The notes beneath the pieces are model-generated. The model was not told the DNA's origin. It saw only the letters and a list, made by a program, of their open reading frames with translations, and did not search any database. From contig JBJORF010000111.1 of NCBI GenBank assembly GCA_046049545.1, forward strand, positions 1-19,708: a stretch of DNA of 19,708 bases. Direction: 5' to 3'. The stretch comes from Romeriopsis sp046049545. GTDB lineage: Bacteria; Cyanobacteriota; Cyanobacteriia; Leptolyngbyales; Leptolyngbyaceae. Numbering within the stretch: position 1 is the stretch's first letter; the number at the start of each line of letters is the position of its first letter. A program made the translations under genes and the position numbers. Below, piece by piece: positions 8,100-14,781 of this stretch.

Positions 8100-8105
8100 C
8101 CAATG

Positions 8106-8303
8106 ATGAAACCAGAATATGACTTCTCCAAGGCCGGTCGCGGCAAGCTCCACCGTCCTGATGCAAAGCTTAGGTTGCCAATTTATCTGGATGAGAAAGT
8201 CTTGAATTTTTTCACCAAACAAGCTGAATCTCAAGGCTTTGAAGTCAGTGATTTGCTTAACGATCGACTGCGCCAAGATATTGAACGTCTGAAAGCTGGT
8301 TAA
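8106..8303 (+). CDS. BrnA-like / ribbon-helix-helix protein, 65 aa
   Basis: The sequence starts MKPEYDFSKAGRGK and continues LRLPIYLDEKVLNFFTKQAE with a helical tail, SDLLNDRLRQDIERLK. A strand (RLPIYLD) followed by two helices is the layout of ribbon-helix-helix DNA-binding proteins. The MKxEYDFSKxxRGK opening is characteristic of BrnA-like antitoxins and related cyanobacterial orphans. The start is decided by a perfect AAGGAGG at 8093-8099. The ATG at 8106 has 6-base spacing; a tandem ATG at 8103 is the alternative. No BrnT-type toxin is adjacent; the upstream neighbour is the unrecognised 239-aa gene. Probably a transcription factor or antitoxin, possibly autoregulatory. Confidence 0.75.
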   Translation: MKPEYDFSKAGRGKLHRPDAKLRLPIYLDEKVLNFFTKQAESQGFEVSDLLNDRLRQDIERLKAG

Positions 8304-8391
8304 CCACGATCTCGCTCCCTAACCCACCGCCGCAATCATCCGCCCCATCCCCCCATCGCCAACAACGATCGAATCAATAACTCGATCGCCC

Positions 8392-8862
8392 CTAACTGAT
8401 CGCCGCTACCGCATCAAGATACCGCTGATTAATCACACAGACTTCTCCATAAACGTTACGCTGATATCCACCGCGATAATCATATTGGGTATCCGCACCA
8501 CTCACTAATATCCCAATTGTGGTGAAGCAATGACCCGATCGGGTAAATTCTGGCGTTGTCTTATCCAATTTTGACAGCAACGCAAATAAATCAGCGGCCT
8601 CATAGTCACCAATATGCCGATCATTAAAATAATAGTCGCAACCGCAATCTTCATAAAATCCCACGCCAATGAATTGGACTTTGCCATCACTGTCGTACTC
8701 AATCTGCAAGCTACTCCCAAACGCATAATCCAGCGTAGCCGATGCGGTTTGGTCAAGTTGATGATTGGTATAATCAGCTAAAGCTGCTTGCACCGCCGAT
8801 CGGGTCATGCCTAATTGAACCGGGCCAACGCCACAATTGACCATAATTTCCAGCTGGGGCAT
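8392..8862 (-). CDS. Hypothetical protein, 156 aa
   Basis: A soluble protein divergent from ileS. The N-terminal VNCGVGPVQLGMTRSAVQAAL is the recurrent GxGPxxLGMTxxxVxxxL motif found in several small bacterial families, followed by a short strand-rich domain (LQIEYDSDGKVQFIGVGFYEDCGCDYYFND). There are no transmembrane helices and no signal peptide. The ATG at 8862 is the first available; one at 8844 (MVNCGVG) is an alternative. I cannot assign a function. The tail SGADTQYDYRGGYQRNVYGE is Tyr/Gly-rich. It is transcribed away from ileS, with 87 bases between the starts. Confidence 0.6.
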   Translation of the reverse strand: MPQLEIMVNCGVGPVQLGMTRSAVQAALADYTNHQLDQTASATLDYAFGSSLQIEYDSDGKVQFIGVGFYEDCGCDYYFNDRHIGDYEAADLFALLSKLDKTTPEFTRSGHCFTTIGILVSGADTQYDYRGGYQRNVYGEVCVINQRYLDAVAAIS

Positions 8863-8900
8863 CGGACTGAACCTCGCGGCAAACCATCATCTGGACAGAC

Positions 8901-8906
8901 TATAAT
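8901..8906 (+). promoter_or_regulatory. -10 box upstream of ileS
   Basis: A perfect TATAAT lies 43 bases before the ileS ATG, in the divergent interval. No good -35 hexamer sits at 16-18 bases, so strength or activator dependence cannot be judged. Confidence 0.45.
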
Positions 8907-8949
8907 GATAAACTCAAAACCGTAATGCCTAACTGGATCCTCAAGCCCC

Positions 8950-11844
8950 ATGCCACTGACTGAACCTGGAAGCTACAAAACCACCGTCAACCTCCCGCAG
9001 ACGAAGTTCGACATGCGGGCCAATGCTGTGAAGCGGGAACCAGAGATTCAGGCACTATGGCAAGCTGAGAAGCTCTACGAAAAGCTGGCCGAATCCAACC
9101 CCGGCGAACCCTTTGTGATCCATGATGGCCCCCCCTACGCCAACGGCGACCTCCACGTCGGCCACGCCCTGAACAAGATCCTCAAAGACATCATCAACAA
9201 ATACCAAATCCTCCAGGGCCGCAAGGTGCGCTTCGTTCCCGGCTGGGACTGCCACGGCCTGCCGATCGAACTGAAAGTCCTGCAAAGCCTTAAGCCGGAT
9301 GAAAAGAAAGCCCTGACCCCGATCGGGATTCGCAAAAAAGCGGCGGGATTTGCCAAGGAAACGATCGCCAAGCAGCGCGAAAGTTTTAAGCAGTATGGCG
9401 TTTGGGCCGATTGGGAGCATCCCTACGTCACCCTTGATCCGGCCTACGAAGCCGCGCAGATTGGCGTATTTGGACAAATGTTCCTCAAGGGCTACATCTA
9501 TCGCGGCCTCAAGCCCGTCTACTGGAGTCCCAGTTCCCGCACCGCCTTGGCCGAAGCCGAACTGGAATATCCCGAAGGCCACACTTCGACCAGTATGTTC
9601 GCCGCCTTTGAGCTGAAGAGTTTGTCGGAACCGCTGCGGATGCCGTTGGACAATTTCCTGGGCGACCTCGGCGTGGCAATCTGGACGACGACACCTTGGA
9701 CAATTCCGGGGAATCTCGCCGTGGCGGTAAATCCTGACTTGGCCTATGCCGTGGTGGAAGTGGGCGGTGAGAATCCGACTCGGTTTAAGTATTGGTTAGT
9801 CGCCAAAGATATGGTGGAGAGTCTGAGTGAGCAGTTGGGCGTGAGCTTGACGGTGCAGGCTTCCGCGATGGGTAAAATGTTGGAGCATTGCACTTACAAG
9901 CATCCGCTCTTCGATCGTGAGTCGGAAATCATTATCGGTGGCGATTACATCACAACCGATGCGGGTACTGGGCTAGTCCACACTGCGCCTGGCCACGGGC
10001 AAGAAGACTACATGGTGGGTCAGCGTTATGGCTTGCCGATTTTGTCGCCGGTGGATGATGCGGGCAACATGACCGAGGATGCTGGCGCATTCGCTGGGTT
10101 GAACGTATTGAAGGACGCGAATCCGGCGGTAATCGCTGCAATGAAAGAAGCGGGTTCGTTAATTAAAGAAGAAGCCTACCAACACAAATATCCCTACGAT
10201 TGGCGCACGAAAAAGCCCGTAATTTTCCGCGCGACGGAGCAGTGGTTTGCATCCCTCGAAGGCTTCCGGGAAGCGGCATTGCAGGCGATTAAAAATGTGC
10301 GCTGGATTCCCGAGCAGGGCGAAAATCGGATCACGCCGATGGTTGCCGAACGATCGGACTGGTGTATTTCCCGCCAAAGAAGCTGGGGCGTACCGATTCC
10401 AGTATTCTACGACGAAGCGACAAATGAGCCGTTGTTGACCAAGGAGACGATCGAGCATATTCAAGCGATCGTCGCTGAAAAAGGCTCCGATGCCTGGTGG
10501 GAAATGAGCGTAGAAGAACTGCTCCCAGCGGAATTCCATAATAATGGCAAAACCTACCGCAAGGGCTTCGACACCATGGATGTCTGGTTCGACTCCGGCT
10601 CATCCTGGGCTTCCGTGGTGCAACAGCGCCCAGAACTGCGCGATCATTATCCAGCGGATGTTTATCTCGAAGGTTCTGACCAACATCGCGGTTGGTTCCA
10701 GTCCAGCTTGCTGACCAGCGTTGCAGTTAATGGCCAAGCACCCTATAAAACTGTTCTAACCCACGGTTTTACAGTTGATGAAAGTGGCCGCAAAATGAGT
10801 AAATCCGAGGGGAATGTTGTTGATCCCTTGACTGTAATTGTTGGCGGGAAAAATCAACAGCAGGAGCCACCCTATGGTGCTGATGTGTTGCGGCTTTGGG
10901 CCTCCTCTGTCGATTATTCCAACGATATTCCCTTGGGCAAAAACATGCTCAAGCAGTTGAACGATGTCCGTGGGAAAATCCGTAATACGGCACGCTTTCT
11001 GTTGGGTAACTTGCATGACTTCGATCCAGCGAAAGATGCCGTGTCCTATGCGGAACTGCCCGAACTCGATCGCTACATGCTCCACCGCATCACCGAAGTC
11101 TTCAACGAAATCGCCGAAGCCTACGAAACCTTCCAGTTTTCGCGCTTTTTCCAGACAGTGCAGAACTTCTGCGTGGTGGATTTGTCCAACTTCTACCTAG
11201 ACATTGCCAAAGACCGCCTCTACATCAGTTCGCCAAACGCAGTCCGTCGTCGCAGTTGCCAAACGGTAATTCAAATTGCCTTGGAAAACCTGGCCCGCGC
11301 GATCGCGCCAGTGCTCTCTCACCTGGCCGAAGACATCTGGCAATTCCTGCCCTATCAAGCACCCTGTAAATCGGTGTTTGAAGCGGGTTGGGTGAAATTG
11401 GAAGCGCAATGGGTGCAACCGGAACTGGCGGAAAAATGGTCGAAATTGCGTGATCTCCGTACCGAAGCGAATAAGGTGCTAGAACAAGCCCGCGCTGCAA
11501 AAGAAATCGGTTCTTCACTGGAAGCCAAGTTATTGATTTACGTTAATGACAATGCTTGGAAATCCGTTTTGCAAACGCTAAATCCAGCGGACAGCCTGAA
11601 GAGTAATGCCGTCGATGAATTGCGGTATTTATTCCTTACTTCTCAAGTGGAGTTAGTGGATAACATCGATCGCATCTCTGGCATGAAATACGCTGCCCAA
11701 CTGGAAAACCTGTCGATCGGGGTAGCCGATGCCGATGGAAAGAAGTGCGATCGGTGCTGGAACTATTCCACCCACGTTAGCGAATCTGCTGAACACCCAT
11801 TGATTTGCGAACGCTGCGTTGAGGCTATTGATGGCAAATTTTAA
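8950..11844 (+). CDS. ileS: Isoleucyl-tRNA synthetase
   Basis: Charges tRNA-Ile with isoleucine in the cytoplasm; class Ia synthetase. It is 964 aa, the usual length for cyanobacterial and other eubacterial-type IleRS. Visible landmarks: PPYANGDLHVGH with the HIGH-type HVGH at 69-72; the editing (CP1) domain with TTPWTIPGNLAVAVN and DAGTGLVHTAPGHGQEDY; WCISRQRSWGVPIPVF; DVWFDSGSSWA; GSDQHRGWFQSSLL; the KMSKS loop at 615-619; and a C-terminal zinc finger with C932, C935, C953 and C956. The N-terminal MPLTEPGSYKTTVNLPQTKFDMRANA fits the family start (written in parts: GSYKTTVNLPQTKFDMRANA), which supports the ATG at 8950. All active-site and editing motifs are intact. It is probably a single-gene transcript, because the next gene is on the other strand. 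Confidence 0.98.
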   Translation: MPLTEPGSYKTTVNLPQTKFDMRANAVKREPEIQALWQAEKLYEKLAESNPGEPFVIHDGPPYANGDLHVGHALNKILKDIINKYQILQGRKVRFVPGWDCHGLPIELKVLQSLKPDEKKALTPIGIRKKAAGFAKETIAKQRESFKQYGVWADWEHPYVTLDPAYEAAQIGVFGQMFLKGYIYRGLKPVYWSPSSRTALAEAELEYPEGHTSTSMFAAFELKSLSEPLRMPLDNFLGDLGVAIWTTTPWTIPGNLAVAVNPDLAYAVVEVGGENPTRFKYWLVAKDMVESLSEQLGVSLTVQASAMGKMLEHCTYKHPLFDRESEIIIGGDYITTDAGTGLVHTAPGHGQEDYMVGQRYGLPILSPVDDAGNMTEDAGAFAGLNVLKDANPAVIAAMKEAGSLIKEEAYQHKYPYDWRTKKPVIFRATEQWFASLEGFREAALQAIKNVRWIPEQGENRITPMVAERSDWCISRQRSWGVPIPVFYDEATNEPLLTKETIEHIQAIVAEKGSDAWWEMSVEELLPAEFHNNGKTYRKGFDTMDVWFDSGSSWASVVQQRPELRDHYPADVYLEGSDQHRGWFQSSLLTSVAVNGQAPYKTVLTHGFTVDESGRKMSKSEGNVVDPLTVIVGGKNQQQEPPYGADVLRLWASSVDYSNDIPLGKNMLKQLNDVRGKIRNTARFLLGNLHDFDPAKDAVSYAELPELDRYMLHRITEVFNEIAEAYETFQFSRFFQTVQNFCVVDLSNFYLDIAKDRLYISSPNAVRRRSCQTVIQIALENLARAIAPVLSHLAEDIWQFLPYQAPCKSVFEAGWVKLEAQWVQPELAEKWSKLRDLRTEANKVLEQARAAKEIGSSLEAKLLIYVNDNAWKSVLQTLNPADSLKSNAVDELRYLFLTSQVELVDNIDRISGMKYAAQLENLSIGVADADGKKCDRCWNYSTHVSESAEHPLICERCVEAIDGKF

Positions 11845-11908
11845 AGCTGAATTCAAATTTAAAATTTGTTCATTAGCATTGGATTAAATGGCATCGTTGC
11901 GAGATTGA

Positions 11909-11927
11909 GGGCGCGGAAAACGCGCCC
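11909..11927. repeat. G+C-rich hairpin, dispersed-repeat type
   Basis: GGGCGCG and CGCGCCC pair perfectly around the loop GAAAA, 65 bases after the ileS stop. No T-tract follows. It may aid ileS transcription termination, but together with the similar hairpin at 11981-11999 it looks more like a dispersed cyanobacterial palindromic repeat. Confidence 0.5.
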
Positions 11928-11980
11928 GTACGGGATTGATCATTGCCGATCGTATCCATGTGGTGATCATTGATTCGTAG

Positions 11981-11999
11981 GGGCGTGCATTCCACGCCC
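11981..11999. repeat. Second G+C-rich hairpin of the same type
   Basis: GGGCGTG and CACGCCC pair around CATTC, preceded by GTAG. Stem length, loop length and the GGGCGNG/CNCGCCC pattern match the hairpin at 11909-11927. Between them, TGATCATTG occurs twice in direct orientation, so the whole of about 11900-12005 may be one MITE-like element. The remainder of the interval 11845-12041 is AT-rich, with a CAAATTT/AAATTTG palindrome at 11854-11868. Confidence 0.45.
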
Positions 12000-12041
12000 A
12001 CAGCCTATGCCACCCACCGTTTATTTGTATAAACGTAAAAA

Positions 12042-12389
12042 TTAGCGGTGCTGCAACCGATTCACCCAACTACCCGCATTATCCAACGCTAAAACAATTT
12101 GGCGATAGTAATGTTGCGGTGATAATTCCAGCGTCAACACAGGCTTTTTCGGCTGTGTATACCAGAACGATCGGATTCGATTTTGGTAATAATTTCCTGC
12201 TTTAATCAAGCCTGGGACATAGGTTCCAGGCGATCGTAGCTCCTGCCAATTGGTTTCTGGCAGCTCTGTGCTGACCTGTTGGATTTGCTCTAGCGGCACC
12301 GTAATTGTTTTACCCATATGGCAAGCCCAGAGACGTTCGGAGCGGGAGAGTTCAATCTTGAGCTGATTACCTTCAATGGAGAGTTGCAT
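12042..12389 (-). CDS. Small PH-like domain protein, 115 aa
   Basis: MQLSIEGNQLKIELSRSE, then RLWACHMGKTITVPLEQIQQV, then ELRSPGTYVPGLIKAGNYYQ and FWYTQPKKPVLTLELSPQHY form an all-beta protein ending in a helix. The pattern matches small bacterial proteins with a predicted PH-like fold, whose hallmark is a short strand set, IxVPLxxI, a 'RxPGTxxPGxIxxG' turn and a 'Y..I.L.ldn..' closing helix. Residue-level function is unknown. The frame is open further upstream to 12641, but that part would overlap the PIN gene by 176 bases and lacks similarity, so ATG 12389 is preferred. It lies 76 bases downstream of the PIN gene on the same strand. A degraded copy of its N-terminal part appears at 14342-14443. 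Confidence 0.65.
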   Translation of the reverse strand: MQLSIEGNQLKIELSRSERLWACHMGKTITVPLEQIQQVSTELPETNWQELRSPGTYVPGLIKAGNYYQNRIRSFWYTQPKKPVLTLELSPQHYYRQIVLALDNAGSWVNRLQHR

Positions 12390-12465
12390 AGCTTTAGAGA
12401 GATGAAGATAAGAATGATTCGATCGTAGCGAGGATTTTGGCGATTGACAAGGGGCGAAAAAATTC

Positions 12466-12996
12466 CTAAGAGGCATTGCCCAACATGCGTTGAGATTCTG
12501 CGGGCGCGCCTGCTCTAAGCCAATCGATCGCCGCTTCTTCGGGTTTGTCCGGATTGACCCAAATGATTGATTGTAGCTTGGGAATGGATTTAGCAGCTTG
12601 AGTAAAGTATTTTCGGGCTGTGTTCTCATCGAGAGAGGCAATGCTACGATCGCTGGCTAACGCCGCTTCTAGCAGCAAAATGTCTTTGGTCATCGCCGAT
12701 CGTTCTGAATCACTTTGCGCCATCGCTTCGATCGGTGTCCATAGTTCGGAGTCGATCGGTAAATCCGGTAGTGGATTCAGGTGCTTGCGGGCAATCATCT
12801 GGCGCAACCATTGTCTAGCAAAGCGAGATTGATGTTTATCCCATTCGGTTTTAATTTCCTTCGTCATGACAATTTTGTGTTGGTATTCTTGCACCGCCAT
12901 CAGGAAATCACGACAACGAACAGATGTCGGGTAAATGGCATTTTCATCACCACAGGAACGCGCGATCGAGGCATCGATTACTAAACATTTAGTCAT
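12466..12996 (-). CDS. PIN-domain protein, probable ribonuclease
   Basis: A 176-aa protein with a PIN fold (Mg-dependent RNase, common as toxins). The first strand KCLVIDAS holds D8. A second acidic position is in VMTKEIKTEWD (E47 or E51). D105 is in MTKDILLLEAAL, and D116/D123 in ASDRSIASLDENTARKYF. The spacing of these four acidic sites matches the PIN active site. The C-terminal extension (SIPKLQSIIWVNPDKPEEAAIDWLR, in parts SIPKLQSIIWVNPDK and PEEAAIDWLR) is not part of the core. The start ATG at 12996 overlaps the end of the upstream AAA ATPase gene by 8 bases, so translation is probably coupled; an ATG at 13005 is the alternative. No VapB-like antitoxin is adjacent, so the ATPase is the likely partner. 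The active site looks intact. RNA target unknown. Confidence 0.75.
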   Translation of the reverse strand: MTKCLVIDASIARSCGDENAIYPTSVRCRDFLMAVQEYQHKIVMTKEIKTEWDKHQSRFARQWLRQMIARKHLNPLPDLPIDSELWTPIEAMAQSDSERSAMTKDILLLEAALASDRSIASLDENTARKYFTQAAKSIPKLQSIIWVNPDKPEEAAIDWLRAGAPAESQRMLGNAS

Positions 12997-14311
12997 GCGA
13001 ACCATTACCGTTCCATAATTTTGCTTCTGCTGCGCTGAGATAGCGATTTTCCAGCATTAATGCAGTCGTGCCGAAATCCTCCGGCCAGTCGCCGAATGCA
13101 CCCGTTTCATCGAGTTCAGCACTCGTGACTTTGGATGAGCCATCGGGATTACGGGTGAACCAGTGGAGTTTAACGGTACTTGGATCGAGTTTATCTTCTG
13201 CGACCAAAGTTTGAATTCCTAACAAAAATAGTTCACTATGGGTTTCAACAACAACTCGAACGCCACGATTCGCCGCATCAGCAAAGATTTCACCCAAAGC
13301 GATTTGGGCGCGGGGATGCAAATGAATCTCCGGTTGCTCAATGTAAACTAACTGCCCTGGTTCTGCTACTAATAATGCAACGATCACAGGCAAAACCTGG
13401 GATACCCCAAACCCAACATCAGCAATATTTACCGTATCCGCTTCATCCTGACCGCCTAAAACTCGCCCAACCCGCAATTCAATCTGCGTATCATTCAAGC
13501 GTTGCGACTGAATTAAATCCGTTAAACCAAGTTTCTGCAATGCGTTCTGAAGCTGAATTATCTTTTCAGGGCTTTCTTTCTGAAAGTAATTGATTACACT
13601 TGCTACATAGTTTTCAAAACGCCCCGTGAACTTAGCGCCGGAAATAGCGGCAGTTTTATAAACTCGGGAAGGAGTATCCCGTAGCCCTTGGATATGGATG
13701 ATCGAAGTCAGCAATTGGCTAAAAGATGGATTCATAAAGTCAACCCTCAGACCACCTGCGACTACACTTAAAAAACACTTGTCACTTTCTACTTGCCCAC
13801 TCTCTAGAATATCTGAAAGATGTCCAAACGCTCCTTGTAATGATTTTTTGATTTCCTCACCAGTCATTGCCTGGCTGAGCTCGATCGGTGAAGACTGAGG
13901 AGAAAAAAGAATTTGCTTAAGAATATCAATTCCGAAACTGGGTGACCAGCTAAACATGCTTTTGGAAATCATTTCCCCTTGAAAAAGTGATACAGTGAAT
14001 CTCCTTTGCACCTCATTCGACTGGAATTTTGAGAGAAATTGTTCACCGGAGGTAAAGCTAACATTGGGCCCATCTAACAGCAGTGCACCGGGGTCATAAG
14101 GAGCCTCCAAAGTCTGCTTCATCAACAACAACGGCTGCATAATGCTTGACTTGCCCGAACTATTTGCTCCAGCCAGAATTGTCAGCGAACCCAACTGAAT
14201 TCGCACTTCTTCACGGAATGACTTAAATCCACTCACACCAATTTCTGTCAAACCTGCTAACAGGCTTGAGTCAGGTTTATTCTGGGAAAAACTTGCTGAC
14301 GCATGAATCAT
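12989..14311 (-). CDS. AAA ATPase, OLD/ABC-like with DUF3696-type end
   Basis: A 440-aa SMC/ABC-type ATPase of the stand-alone AAA_15/AAA_21 kind. ITEIGVSGFKSF-type opening (here LTEIGVSGFKSF), Walker A GANSSGKSS (residues 48-56), ABC signature region DVGFGVSQVLPV (298-309), Walker B LVYIEQPEIHLHPRAQ (321-336) and the switch histidine in VETHSE (355-360). The C-terminal LDETGAFGDWPEDFG resembles the 'D..G.f..WP.gF' end of DUF3696 ATPases. No TOPRIM domain is visible, unlike true OLD nucleases, so nuclease activity would have to come from the overlapping PIN gene. All ATP-binding motifs are intact. About 240 residues between Walker A and signature form the variable lid/coiled region. Similar ATPases serve as sensors in anti-phage modules; that role is inference here. 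Confidence 0.85.
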   Translation of the reverse strand: MIHASASFSQNKPDSSLLAGLTEIGVSGFKSFREEVRIQLGSLTILAGANSSGKSSIMQPLLLMKQTLEAPYDPGALLLDGPNVSFTSGEQFLSKFQSNEVQRRFTVSLFQGEMISKSMFSWSPSFGIDILKQILFSPQSSPIELSQAMTGEEIKKSLQGAFGHLSDILESGQVESDKCFLSVVAGGLRVDFMNPSFSQLLTSIIHIQGLRDTPSRVYKTAAISGAKFTGRFENYVASVINYFQKESPEKIIQLQNALQKLGLTDLIQSQRLNDTQIELRVGRVLGGQDEADTVNIADVGFGVSQVLPVIVALLVAEPGQLVYIEQPEIHLHPRAQIALGEIFADAANRGVRVVVETHSELFLLGIQTLVAEDKLDPSTVKLHWFTRNPDGSSKVTSAELDETGAFGDWPEDFGTTALMLENRYLSAAEAKLWNGNGSHD

Positions 14312-14341
14312 ACGATCGACCAGATATCAATCTTCCCAATT

Positions 14342-14443
14342 TTAGCCGAAGATCATAACAACGGCAAAACCTATCGTTTTACCCACGTGGCAGGCCCAGG
14401 AGACAAACGCCCTAACCACAAAATTAAGATTCACAATCTGAAA
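14342..14443 (-). pseudogene. Degraded fragment of a PH-like protein gene
   Basis: On the minus strand this open stretch reads QIVNLNFVVRAFVSWACHVG then KTIGFAVVMIFG and stops at TAA (14342-14344). It aligns with the PH-like protein at 12042-12389 (LWACHMGKTITVPL): WACHVGKTI against WACHMGKTI. At the DNA level 14376-14404 matches 12307-12334 at 25 of 29 aligned columns, with one inserted base. Conservation is lost on both sides and no start codon is usable, so this is a remnant. It lies just upstream (5') of the ATPase gene, so the ATPase and PIN genes are flanked by an intact copy on one side and a fragment on the other. Nothing else is identifiable in 14312-14561 except an 11-base direct repeat. 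Confidence 0.55.
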
Positions 14444-14451
14444 TTAAGATT
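14421..14451. repeat. 11-base direct repeat, 20-base period
   Basis: AAATTAAGATT occurs at 14421-14431 and again at 14441-14451, a period of two helical turns. It lies about 110 bases upstream of the small membrane protein gene and at the edge of the PH-like gene fragment. Regulatory site or remnant of rearrangement; undecided. Confidence 0.4.
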
Positions 14452-14561
14452 TTGGGCGATTTGGCCTGCGGAACATGCGGTTGGACTAGGATGATAGCAT
14501 CTAGTGAGGAGCCGAATTCGCTGCATTGTTTGCATTCCCTATGCGTCGCGAGGTAAATCCG

Positions 14562-14714
14562 ATGAAACAAATGATTTGGCGACCGGAGCCGCAGGATGAA
14601 AAAGTCCGTCAATATTTTGCACAAGTGAATCATGCGCCTTACCCCACGATCGTACTAATGGCAATCGCGTGCATCTGCCTGATGACCTTAGCTGTGCTTG
14701 TCGGTAGTTTCTAA
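14562..14714 (+). CDS. Small one-TM membrane protein, 50 aa
   Basis: MKQMIWRPEPQDEKVRQYF is a hydrophilic N-terminal part; PTIVLMAIACICLMTLAVLV is one transmembrane helix, with SF at the very end. The start at 14562 is set by GAGG 8 bases upstream (GAGGTAAATCCGATG); the frame is also open from an ATG at 14526 but that one has no ribosome site. Not a family I can name. A terminator hairpin follows after 11 bases. Small membrane proteins of this sort can associate with larger complexes, but nothing here points to a partner. Confidence 0.6.
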   Translation: MKQMIWRPEPQDEKVRQYFAQVNHAPYPTIVLMAIACICLMTLAVLVGSF

Positions 14715-14725
14715 ATCAGTGATTC

Positions 14726-14757
14726 ATCAGGGTTTGAGTGATCGCTCAGACCCTGAT
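14726..14757. terminator. Bidirectional terminator hairpin
   Basis: ATCAGGGTTTGAG and CTCAGACCCTGAT pair over 13 positions with a single G-T wobble around TGATCG. It lies between two convergent stops (14714 on plus, 14782 on minus), so it probably serves both. There is no strong T-tract on either side, as is often seen in cyanobacteria. Confidence 0.65.
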
Positions 14758-14781
14758 CTAATCCCTCGATGCAGTCCGTAG

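Noticed and set aside
7938..8105. N-terminal extension of the BrnA-like frame through the end of the AT-rich gene
   Set aside because: AAGGAGG at 8093-8099 places the start at 8106 or 8103; the extension is Arg/Ser-rich out-of-frame translation of the upstream gene.
9055..9582. 175-codon open frame antisense inside ileS
   Set aside because: It lies wholly within the conserved ileS coding sequence and has the low-complexity Gly/Val-rich look of an antisense shadow.
11854..11868. CAAATTT-A-AAATTTG palindrome after ileS considered as a terminator
   Set aside because: AT-only stem is too weak and is not followed by a T-run; the G+C-rich hairpins further on are better candidates.
12390..12641. 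Long upstream extension of the PH-like protein frame
   Set aside because: It would overlap the PIN gene by 176 bases, and the extra residues look unlike the family; the ATG at 12389 gives the expected domain start.
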